Assembly: GCA_002306975.1 (NCBI GenBank) | Contig: DBTI01000163.1 | Location: forward strand, 1,915-20,392 | Direction of reading: 5' to 3' | Length of the DNA: 18,478 nucleotides | Source: Ruminococcaceae bacterium UBA1320 | Lineage (GTDB): Bacteria > Bacillota > Clostridia > Oscillospirales > Ethanoligenentaceae | In this document: positions 6,652-13,215 of the stretch, piece by piece | Layout of the letters: each line of letters opens with the position of its first letter | Position numbering within the stretch: position 1 is the first letter of the stretch | Translations under genes and position numbers: made by a program | The notes under the pieces: generated by a model | Database searches by the model: none | Seen by the model: only the letters and a program-made list of their open reading frames with translations | What the model was told of the DNA's origin: nothing

Positions 6652-8589
6652 ATGGTTAACATAAAAAATTTCCTGCTTGGCAAGCCGCTTAAATCCAGTG
6701 AAATCGCACACGAAAAGCTCTCCAGAGTATGGGGGCTGCCCATCATGGCAAGCGACGCCGTTTCTTCAGTTGCATATGCAGGTGAAGAAATCCTTATTGT
6801 TCTTGTTCCCGCCGTTGTGGCAATCGGGCTTCAAAAACAAGATGCGTATCGATATGTTTTGGGTGTTACTCTGCCTATTATTTTACTCTTGCTTATTCTT
6901 ATTTTTTCTTATTCGCAGATCATCGACCATTATCCGGACGGCGGCGGCGCATACATCGTTTCAAAAGAAAACCTCGGAAAAGTCCCGTCGCTGCTTGCGG
7001 CAGCTTCCCTTATCGTTGACTATATCCTTACTGTTGCGGTTAGTATATCGTCAGCCTCGGCAGCTATTGTCTCCGCCTTTCCATCAATGATGAATTTTAA
7101 GGTGGAGCTGTCGCTGCTGTTTGTTCTGCTTATTACTCTTGGCAACCTGCGCGGATTGCGGGAATCTTCAAAAATGTTCGGTCTTCCGACCTACATATTC
7201 ATTTTTTCGATGCTCGTCATGATCGTGACCGGCTTTATCAGGTTTTTTACCGGATCATTGCACCCAATAGACTACAACATCGCGGCTCAACAGGCTGTTG
7301 CCCAAAAGGACGCTATGGTAGGTCTTGGTATTACGGTTTTACTCAGGGCGTTCTCACAAGGCTGCTCAGCCCTCACCGGTGTTGAGGCTGTAAGCAACGC
7401 TGTTCCCAACTTTAAAAATCCTTCGCAAAAAACCGCCAAGCACGTTCTTTACATGCTCGGTGCTGTCATTGTTCTTATATTTGGCGGCACAACGTTGCTC
7501 GGAATGCAATTAAAGGTGCTCCCGGCAAACGGGCTTACTGTTACTTCCCAAATTGCAAGCGCCGTTTTCGGAAACAGCTTCATGTTTTACGTCATTCAGA
7601 TTTTCACGGCGTTTATCTTGATCCTCGCCGCGAACACCGCTTACAACGGTCTTCCGCTTCTTTTATATATTCTTGCGCATGACGGTTATGTGCCCCGTCA
7701 GTTTTCTCACCGCGGCACAAAGCTGAGCTTTTCAAACGGCATCATGCTCATCTCGGTAATCGCCTGTATTTTGATTGTTGCTGCGCGAAGCGACGTTCAC
7801 AACCTTATCCCTGTTTACTCCATTGGTGTTTTTGTTTCCTTTACTCTTTCACAGGTTGGCATGGTCAAAAAATGGAGGAAGATAAAGGGCAAGGGCTGGC
7901 ACTATAAGATGTTGATAAATGCTGTGGGCGCCGCTGCAACTTTCGTCGGATTGATGGTTGCGTTCATATTCAAGTTCACAGAGGGAGCGTGGCTGCTTGC
8001 TATTGCCATCCCGGCGCTCATTTTGATCATGGTCTATGTAAAACGTCATTATTCCTATGTCGGCAAACAACTTCAGCTTAAAAATTTCTATCCATATTAT
8101 CAATGCTCTGCGGAACGCAAAACTCAGTGCATTGTGCTTGTCCAGACAATTAACAAATCACTTCTTAAATCCATCAACTATGCAAACTCCATTTCCGATA
8201 ACGTCACCGTGCTTCATGTCTGCCGTCACCCGGAGCACGCCGAAGAACTGCGCCGGCAGTGGGAAAGCCTTAAGATTCCAATAAAACTTGAGGTTGTGCT
8301 CACACCGTATCAGGATATTATAAAGCCCTTTGACGAATATATCTGGGAGCGCGAGAATAACCTCAAGCACGGCGAAAACCTCTCCGTTATCATCGTAAAG
8401 TTCGTTTCGGAACACTGGTATGACGCCATTCTCCACAATCAGACCACCTATTTCCTTGAACGTATTTTGAGTAAACATAAAAATGTATCGTCTGTAATTC
8501 TTCCCTTCCATTACAGCCCGGATGTTCAGCATACACCTGAGCATGTTGAAACAACCCATCTGAGTGACGATAACACTAATCGGAGTTGA
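6652..8589 (+). CDS. kimA: KimA/YdaO-type APC-superfamily potassium permease
   Basis: A 645-residue inner-membrane transporter resembling Bacillus KimA, a high-affinity potassium importer of the APC superfamily. The N-terminus (FLLGKPLKSSEIAHEKLSR) and the motif SDAVSSVAYAGEE (34-46) are typical. About twelve hydrophobic segments follow up to residue 460, then a cytoplasmic domain (about 465-645) resembling the universal-stress-like tail that binds c-di-AMP in KimA. The ribosome site (AGAGTGGTG) is imperfect. Potassium as substrate is inferred from the family and not shown by the sequence; a general amino acid permease role is less likely given the motifs. Confidence 0.82.
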   Translation: MVNIKNFLLGKPLKSSEIAHEKLSRVWGLPIMASDAVSSVAYAGEEILIVLVPAVVAIGLQKQDAYRYVLGVTLPIILLLLILIFSYSQIIDHYPDGGGAYIVSKENLGKVPSLLAAASLIVDYILTVAVSISSASAAIVSAFPSMMNFKVELSLLFVLLITLGNLRGLRESSKMFGLPTYIFIFSMLVMIVTGFIRFFTGSLHPIDYNIAAQQAVAQKDAMVGLGITVLLRAFSQGCSALTGVEAVSNAVPNFKNPSQKTAKHVLYMLGAVIVLIFGGTTLLGMQLKVLPANGLTVTSQIASAVFGNSFMFYVIQIFTAFILILAANTAYNGLPLLLYILAHDGYVPRQFSHRGTKLSFSNGIMLISVIACILIVAARSDVHNLIPVYSIGVFVSFTLSQVGMVKKWRKIKGKGWHYKMLINAVGAAATFVGLMVAFIFKFTEGAWLLAIAIPALILIMVYVKRHYSYVGKQLQLKNFYPYYQCSAERKTQCIVLVQTINKSLLKSINYANSISDNVTVLHVCRHPEHAEELRRQWESLKIPIKLEVVLTPYQDIIKPFDEYIWERENNLKHGENLSVIIVKFVSEHWYDAILHNQTTYFLERILSKHKNVSSVILPFHYSPDVQHTPEHVETTHLSDDNTNRS

Positions 8590-8621
8590 TATCCTAACAG
8601 ATTTATAAATTGCAAGGAATT

Positions 8622-8663
8622 AATGTATCCTCCGTCCACTGCCGGGGGATACATTCTTTATTT
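8622..8663 (+). terminator. Probable terminator of the permease gene
   Basis: A 12 bp stem with one T-G pair (8622-8633 with 8644-8655) and a 10-nt loop is followed by TCTTTATTT. The U tract is interrupted, so strength is uncertain. It begins 33 bp after the stop codon. Confidence 0.6.
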
Positions 8664-8687
8664 CGTTCATCAAGTAGGTCTGCTATA

Positions 8688-8726
8688 AAGAGCTTTAAGC
8701 GGCCGATATCGCTGCTTCAAGCTCTT
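8688..8726. repeat. Long imperfect hairpin
   Basis: AAGAGCTT (8688-8695) pairs with AAGCTCTT (8719-8726). After one T-C mismatch, AAGCGGC (8697-8703) pairs with GCTGCTT (8711-8717) with one G-T pair. That makes about 15 paired positions around a 7-nt loop. On the plus strand it is followed by TTGCGGTTT, a poor U tract. It may be a second, weaker terminator or part of a small RNA. Confidence 0.5.
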
Positions 8727-8742
8727 TTGCGGTTTGACGGCT

Positions 8743-8771
8743 GTTTCTCCCCGCCGGAAGCAGGGAGAAAC
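8743..8771. repeat. Perfect 9 bp hairpin, core shared with 3525-3542
   Basis: GTTTCTCCC (8743-8751) pairs with GGGAGAAAC (8763-8771) around an 11-nt loop, CGCCGGAAGCA. The segment CCCCGCCGGAAGCAGGGA differs at two positions from the intergenic hairpin core near 3525. No T tract follows on the plus strand. The remainder of 8772-8903 is plain AT-rich sequence. Confidence 0.5.
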
Positions 8772-8903
8772 AAAAAGCAATTCCCCTTCTTTATAAAATT
8801 GATATAGCGTAATAGCTCGATTAAAAGTCAATCTATCACTGTCTGCTCTGCCTGTATACCTCAATCCAAGTGTTTAATACATTATTCTGATGTGTATAGC
8901 GAC

Positions 8904-8939
8904 ATAAAAGGCGGGTGCAATATTGCGCCCGCCTTTTAT
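8904..8939 (-). terminator. Terminator of the chemoreceptor gene (bidirectional)
   Basis: ATAAAAGGCGGG (8904-8915) pairs perfectly with CCCGCCTTTTAT (8928-8939), and pairing continues inward with a T-G and GCAA/TTGC. The stem supplies its own T4 run on both strands. It lies 25 bp past the stop codon of the minus-strand receptor gene and may also stop transcripts from the permease side. Confidence 0.85.
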
Positions 8940-8964
8940 AATTTACTGATGAGATTATTATCTG

Positions 8965-11900
8965 TTAATGCCTTAATCTAAACTTGCTGATCATCTGCTT
9001 TAACTGCCACGACTGACCGGAAAGCTGTTCGCTTGACGCCGCGCTCTGCTGAGCTGTCATCGAGTTGTTCTGAACGACATCTGAAACCTGCTCGATTCCG
9101 CGGTCGATTTGCGATATTCCTATCGCCTGCTCATTTGAAGCCTGCGCGATGCCGCTTACGAGAACCGCAACACTGTCAACGTGTTTGACAATGCTCGAAA
9201 GCGCCTGTGCCGTCTCATTTGCAATCTGCGAGCCTGTTTCAACCTTCCTAATAGTTCCTTCAATCAGATCGGTCGTTTCTTGAGCAGCCTGTGCGCTTCT
9301 TTGTGCGAGGTTTCCTACCTCTTGCGCCACAACAGCAAATCCTTTGCCGTAAGAACCGGCACGCGCAGCCTCAACAGACGCGTTAAGTGAAAGGATCTTT
9401 GTCTGGAATGCTATATCGTTGATAACCTTAACAATCTTCGAAATATCATTAGAAGCAACATTAATCTCTTCAATAGCTACAAGCATTTCCTTCATGTGTT
9501 GGTTGCCGCGCATAGCGTCTTCTTTCGCTTCCTCGGCGATGTTGCTCGCCTGCACCGCATTCTCCGCGTTTTGCTTTGTTTGAGACGCAATTTCAGTTAT
9601 TGATGAGGTAAGCTGTTCTACTGAACTTGCCTGCGCTGTTGCGCCTATCGAAAGCTCCTGGCTTCCCTCTGAAACGCCCTTTGCACCGGCATCAACCTGT
9701 TCGGCGGCAACATTAATGTTACCGAGCACTTCATTGAGCGAACCTGTAATCTTGTTGATTGCTTCAGAAATTGCTGCAAAATCACCTTTATAAGAATCAA
9801 TGTTTTCGATATCAAGGTCGCCCGCCGAAACACGCAGCATAACTGCTGTAATTTCGTCGACAACGGTTTTAAGGTCTGATGCCGTTTTATTAACCGCTTT
9901 GACAAGCTGTGCAAATTCACCATTATAGTCGCCCTCAATGCGCTTGTCAAAGTTGGCCTGCGCTATGCTTGTCATAACCTGTGTAACTTCACCGATCGGC
10001 CGTGCCACAGCATCAAGGAGAGCGTTTATGCATTTTATAATACCGACATATTCACCGTTAAACTGCTCTGTATTACCGCGAACGTCAAGCCTGCCTGCCG
10101 CAGCGGATTCCGCAATCCCGGTAACCTCGTCAATGAGTTTATTTATCGTTTCCATCATATCGGTAAACGCCGGAACAAGCATATCATTTTCACTGCGTTT
10201 GCCCATTGCTTTATATTTCTCTAACTCGCTGATATCGCCTTGAGAAATTTTTACGGCAAGGTTCTGCATCGACTTCAGGTTTTCACGTACCATACCGATT
10301 GAATTTGCTATGCTCAAGTAATCGCCCTTATAACCCTCGCTGACATCCATTGTAAAATCGTTAACCGCCATTGAACCCAATATACTTTGTAACTCTATAA
10401 GCGGTTTGGAAACAGCGTCAAGGGTATCGTTAAAGCCCTGAACGATTTCATTGTATTCGCCTTCAAACTTGCTCGCGTCGCCCCTTGCATTAAATACGTT
10501 GCCGTTTACGCCCTCATTAGCAAGGGTTCTAACCTCATCCGCAAGATTCTCAATTGTTTTCATCATCGTGGCAACCGCGGGAGTAAGGCTGTCTTTATCG
10601 CTCAAAACGCCAATGTTCTTGTATTCCTCAAGCCTTGACATATCGCCCTTTGACACACGAACCATAACATCCTGAAGGTTAAGAAGCCTGTCGCGCACAT
10701 CATTTACGTCGTTCGCAAGCTCTTCAAACAGACCGTTATAATTGCCGTTCACTGTCTGCGTGTAGTCATTGACAGCCATTTTTTTGACAACACCGCGCAC
10801 CTCGTTAATTGGTGCCGCAACACTGTCCATCAGGCCGTTTATGCCATTCGCAAGGTCACGCCAGCTGCCTCCATATATATCGGCGTCACAGCGTTCGCTA
10901 AGCCTGCCGTCTTTAGCAGCCGCGATGAGCTGCTCAGTCTGCTGCATTATTCCGTTTACTGTATTCACTGTGTTGATTAGCTCGGGAGTTATTTGGTCAC
11001 CGCTGTCTTTCAAATTTAAATCAACAGTCATATCGCCTGCGGCAATCCGCCTCATTGTCCCGACTATATCATGTTCAAGCGTGTCTGCAAGGGTGTTCAT
11101 TGCCCGGCCCATTCGCCCTATCTCGTCGTTTGTTTTAACTTTAAGTCTAACGTTAAGGTGACCGCACGACATTTCCTGAATCATGCCGACCGTGCGTTTT
11201 AGCGGGCGGGTAATTAGGCGTCTGGTTATTGTCAAAACGCTGATAATAGCAATGATTATGAAAATTAAAGTAAACAGCAGGACCTGTTTGAGCATGTTAT
11301 TGGCCGATTCAAACTGTTCGGATTTTGGAGCTCTCAGCGCAAGATACCAGTTTGCTTCCGAAATCGGAGCATAGGCTATACACTGATCCTTACCGGATTC
11401 GTTAAACTCTGAATATCCTGTTTTACCGCTCACCATATCTGTGGCGATAGTTTTGAACTGCGCAAGGGATTTGTCGCTTTGTGCTTGTGTAAAAACATTT
11501 TCACCTTTATCGACCTTTGTTTTATCCTTGCTTGCAACATATGTACCGTTTGCATCTAAAACAAAGCTGTAGCCGGTGTTGCCTACTGAAATTTTTTGCG
11601 TCAGTGTTGTAACTATGCTTGCATCTATAACACCAACGGTAACGCCTAAGAAATCACCCTTGTCTGAAATTACCGGAGCCGCTATCATTATAACCATTTT
11701 TTTAAGGTCATCGTCAATAAACGGGTCGGAGACCGTAACCGCCTGTTTATTTACCGCGTCACCGTAAAAGCTCTGATCAACGAACTGTTCTGAAGCGCCG
11801 TCTACAAAATCGACATTGCCGCTATCGTCTGCAAACCCAATATTTAAAAATTCATATTCAGACTTTGCATCTTGAAGCTGCTTTTGCTGACGCGCCTTGT

Positions 11901-12156
11901 CCATAGATTTAATGGCATCACTGCCGGCGGCACTTTTTAAAAAGCGCTTATAACAGCTAATCTGGGCTGACAACGTGTTTGCCTTGTCTTGAACGCTTGC
12001 AAGCATATCTGTGCGCACTGTAGTTTGCATGTTTTGGTTTATGCTGAAATACGATGCACCGCCGGTAATTCCCATTGCAATTACGATTATGACTGCAACA
12101 CAAATCGTAATTTTTTGCCCAATGCTTTTTATGCCAATGGCTTTCAAAAAACACAC
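8965..12156 (-). CDS. Methyl-accepting chemotaxis protein with poly-HAMP stack
   Basis: A 1063-residue transmembrane chemoreceptor, about twice the common length. Membrane helix 1 is at about 16-36, an extracytoplasmic dCache-like sensor at about 40-285, helix 2 at about 291-312, and a canonical HAMP follows (312-363). Then come some ten further HAMP-like units to about 815 and the MCP signalling domain to 1063, whose tip reads DIAFQTKILSLNASVEAARAG (914-934). The tip has K where most receptors have N (QTN). No CheR-tethering pentapeptide is seen at the C-terminus. The GTG start used here has AAAGG only 3 nt away; a TTG at 12147, three codons in, has 11 nt spacing and may be the true start. 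The gene is monocistronic, with its own terminator. Confidence 0.93.
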   Translation of the reverse strand: MCFLKAIGIKSIGQKITICVAVIIVIAMGITGGASYFSINQNMQTTVRTDMLASVQDKANTLSAQISCYKRFLKSAAGSDAIKSMDKARQQKQLQDAKSEYEFLNIGFADDSGNVDFVDGASEQFVDQSFYGDAVNKQAVTVSDPFIDDDLKKMVIMIAAPVISDKGDFLGVTVGVIDASIVTTLTQKISVGNTGYSFVLDANGTYVASKDKTKVDKGENVFTQAQSDKSLAQFKTIATDMVSGKTGYSEFNESGKDQCIAYAPISEANWYLALRAPKSEQFESANNMLKQVLLFTLIFIIIAIISVLTITRRLITRPLKRTVGMIQEMSCGHLNVRLKVKTNDEIGRMGRAMNTLADTLEHDIVGTMRRIAAGDMTVDLNLKDSGDQITPELINTVNTVNGIMQQTEQLIAAAKDGRLSERCDADIYGGSWRDLANGINGLMDSVAAPINEVRGVVKKMAVNDYTQTVNGNYNGLFEELANDVNDVRDRLLNLQDVMVRVSKGDMSRLEEYKNIGVLSDKDSLTPAVATMMKTIENLADEVRTLANEGVNGNVFNARGDASKFEGEYNEIVQGFNDTLDAVSKPLIELQSILGSMAVNDFTMDVSEGYKGDYLSIANSIGMVRENLKSMQNLAVKISQGDISELEKYKAMGKRSENDMLVPAFTDMMETINKLIDEVTGIAESAAAGRLDVRGNTEQFNGEYVGIIKCINALLDAVARPIGEVTQVMTSIAQANFDKRIEGDYNGEFAQLVKAVNKTASDLKTVVDEITAVMLRVSAGDLDIENIDSYKGDFAAISEAINKITGSLNEVLGNINVAAEQVDAGAKGVSEGSQELSIGATAQASSVEQLTSSITEIASQTKQNAENAVQASNIAEEAKEDAMRGNQHMKEMLVAIEEINVASNDISKIVKVINDIAFQTKILSLNASVEAARAGSYGKGFAVVAQEVGNLAQRSAQAAQETTDLIEGTIRKVETGSQIANETAQALSSIVKHVDSVAVLVSGIAQASNEQAIGISQIDRGIEQVSDVVQNNSMTAQQSAASSEQLSGQSWQLKQMISKFRLRH
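9712..11223 (-). repeat. HAMP array with a 135-residue protein superrepeat
   Basis: Inside the receptor, HAMP-like units recur every 41-50 residues, marked by short motifs such as CGHLNV, AGDMTV, DGRLSE, VNDYTQ, KGDMSR, VNDFTM, QGDISE, AGRLDV and AGDLDI. Three modules start with P-(I/L)-x-E at residues 449, 585 and 720, giving a period of about 135 residues. Modules one and two share MAVND(Y/F)T, (S)xGD(M/I)S.LE.YK..G, and FxGEY at matching places. This suggests internal duplication of a three-HAMP block. Confidence 0.75.
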
Positions 12157-12231
12157 ATCCTTTCAACTGATTCGAATTCGCATACCAGCACATTATAAGT
12201 GCACCAATTCATACTAAATCGCGTGCAAGCA

Positions 12232-12281
12232 TCTAAATACATCAGAATTCGTAGTTAACACATTATGCTGATGTATTTAGA
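12232..12281. repeat. 14 bp perfect inverted repeat ahead of the receptor gene
   Basis: TCTAAATACATCAG (12232-12245) is inverted at 12268-12281, with a 22 bp spacer containing GTTAAC. It could fold in the receptor leader or bind a dimeric regulator. The right arm and its flank (12253-12283) match 8873-8903, past the other end of the receptor gene, at about 25 of 31 positions. Confidence 0.65.
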
Positions 12282-12292
12282 GACGGACTAAA

Positions 12293-12407
12293 CGCCATGG
12301 CGCGTTGCACATACGTGCTGAGAACTTTGCCTAGATCCGCAGACCGGCAAACCTGCACGAATGCACCGTACCTAAGTTTCGCACTTACGTGATATAGTCG
12401 GCTATAT
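12293..12407 (-). ncRNA. Candidate structured leader RNA, six consecutive hairpins
   Basis: Reading the minus strand, successive stems are ATATAG/CTATAT with a CCGA loop (12407-12392), TAAGT/ACTTA (12387-12373), TGCA/TGCA with a UUCG loop (12365-12354), TTTGCC-GGTC/GATC-GGCAAA with a 4-nt loop and a 2-nt bulge (12351-12326), GCAC/GTGC (12318-12307) and the palindrome CGCCATGGCG (12302-12293). The block is GC-richer than its AT-rich surroundings. Position upstream of the receptor and in the same direction suggests a riboswitch or regulatory leader, but it does not match the c-di-GMP-I, c-di-GMP-II or other aptamer consensus I can recall. Transcription is inferred, not shown. Confidence 0.4.
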
Positions 12408-12424
12408 AAAAAATCATCGTGTTA

Positions 12425-12452
12425 TCTATAAATAATATCTGCGTGGCGTAAA
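12425..12452 (-). promoter_or_regulatory. Weak promoter candidate for the receptor transcript
   Basis: On the minus strand, TTTACG (12452-12447) and TATAGA (12430-12425) are 16 bp apart. A start near 12418 would place the hairpin block inside a leader of about 260 nt. I did not find a clean sigma-D (TAAA/GCCGATAT) promoter; GCCGACTA at 12402-12395 is only a partial match with poor spacing. Confidence 0.3.
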
Positions 12453-12581
12453 GTGTGGTTTTATTATGGCGAATAATGTATTGGTAACTTGTGCATTGTG
12501 TACATCAATAGTATTAAATTCTTGTTAAATTTTTAATGTCATAACTCTTAGGTACAATTATTTACTTTTAATGGATAATTG

Positions 12582-12638
12582 AAAAAAGCTTATTCTCGCC
12601 TATTTTAAGCATTATGTAAACGCTTATAGACGAGAATA
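12582..12638 (-). terminator. Probable terminator of the cheA-cheW operon
   Basis: TATTCTCG (12591-12598) pairs with CGAGAATA (12631-12638); the stem continues with CTAT/ATAG after a mismatch and AAGC/GCTT after a bulge. On the minus strand it is followed by AGCTTTTTTC, a T6 tract. It lies about 60 bp past the cheW stop. Confidence 0.65.
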
Positions 12639-12649
12639 CTAGGCGGTTT

Positions 12650-12684
12650 GCGTATGGCTGTAATGAATTCCTACAGTCATACGC
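12650..12684. repeat. 13 bp hairpin just after cheW
   Basis: GCGTATGGCTGTA (12650-12662) pairs with TACAGTCATACGC (12672-12684) with one G-T pair and a 9-nt loop. No T tract follows, so it is not a classical terminator by itself. It may protect the mRNA 3' end ahead of the terminator at 12582-12638. Confidence 0.55.
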
Positions 12685-12696
12685 TGATTCGAATAT

Positions 12697-13194
12697 TTAA
12701 TTTACACTAACAAGCGTATCCGGTTCATTGTCAGTAATAATTTTTTCACAGTCAAGAAGCAGCTTCACATCACTGCCGACTTTGCCAATGCCTTTTATAA
12801 ACCTGTTTTGAAAACCTGTTTTATAGCTTGGGGGGGGCACGATATCCTCGTCGCTGATATCCAATACTTCAGAGACACAGTCAACAATAAGCCCGATTGA
12901 AGTATCTTTTAAATCAATGACAATTATACAGGTTCGGTCATCATACTCGACAGTCGGTTTTTTAAATTTAAGCCTTATGTCGATAACCGGAATAATTTTA
13001 CCTCTTAGGTTTATAATGCCCCTCACATAAACTGGCACATTGGGAACATAGGTTATGGACTGTATCCCGATTATTTCAGTAACAAATTTTATCTCAATGC
13101 CAAACACTTCATTCCCTAAAGGGAATGTTAGAAATTTACCTTGCTGCGTATCTTCTTCTTGAACCATCAGCTGCTGGCTTAATGCTTCTGACAT
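12697..13194 (-). CDS. cheW: Chemotaxis coupling protein CheW
   Basis: CheW bridges chemoreceptors to the CheA kinase in the signalling array under the membrane. The 165 residues form one CheW domain: FLTFPLGNEVFGIEIKFVTEI (21-41), the receptor-contact segment VPVYVRGIINLRGKIIPVIDIRLKF (53-77), and the VSEVLDISDEDIVPPP strand (107-122), then a short acidic tail. AAGGGAGTG precedes the ATG. It begins 21 bp after cheA and shares its transcript. A run of eight C (coding strand, 12837-12830) encodes the PPP motif and could slip. Confidence 0.96.
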   Translation of the reverse strand: MSEALSQQLMVQEEDTQQGKFLTFPLGNEVFGIEIKFVTEIIGIQSITYVPNVPVYVRGIINLRGKIIPVIDIRLKFKKPTVEYDDRTCIIVIDLKDTSIGLIVDCVSEVLDISDEDIVPPPSYKTGFQNRFIKGIGKVGSDVKLLLDCEKIITDNEPDTLVSVN

Positions 13195-13215
13195 ATAAAT
13201 ACACTCCCTTGTTAA

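Larger units (their letters stand above)
12157..12696 (-). other. Structured 540 bp gap before the chemoreceptor gene
   Basis: No protein gene is seen. On the minus strand, upstream of the receptor, the gap holds in order: the cheW-side hairpin (12650-12684), the cheW operon terminator (12582-12638), an AT-rich stretch with a weak promoter candidate, a run of six small hairpins (12293-12407) and a 14 bp inverted repeat (12232-12281). A second copy of the 11 bp sequence CTGATTCGAAT lies at each end (12167-12177 and 12684-12694). I do not recognise a known riboswitch. Confidence 0.5.

Noticed and set aside
8610..8807. 65-codon open frame between the permease and receptor genes
   Set aside because: It runs through three hairpins, has no ribosome site and no recognisable protein features.
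12395..12402. GCCGACTA as the -10 of a sigma-D (flagellar) promoter for the receptor gene
   Set aside because: No TAAA at 13-16 bp upstream and the element is an imperfect match; it is also the loop of a small hairpin.
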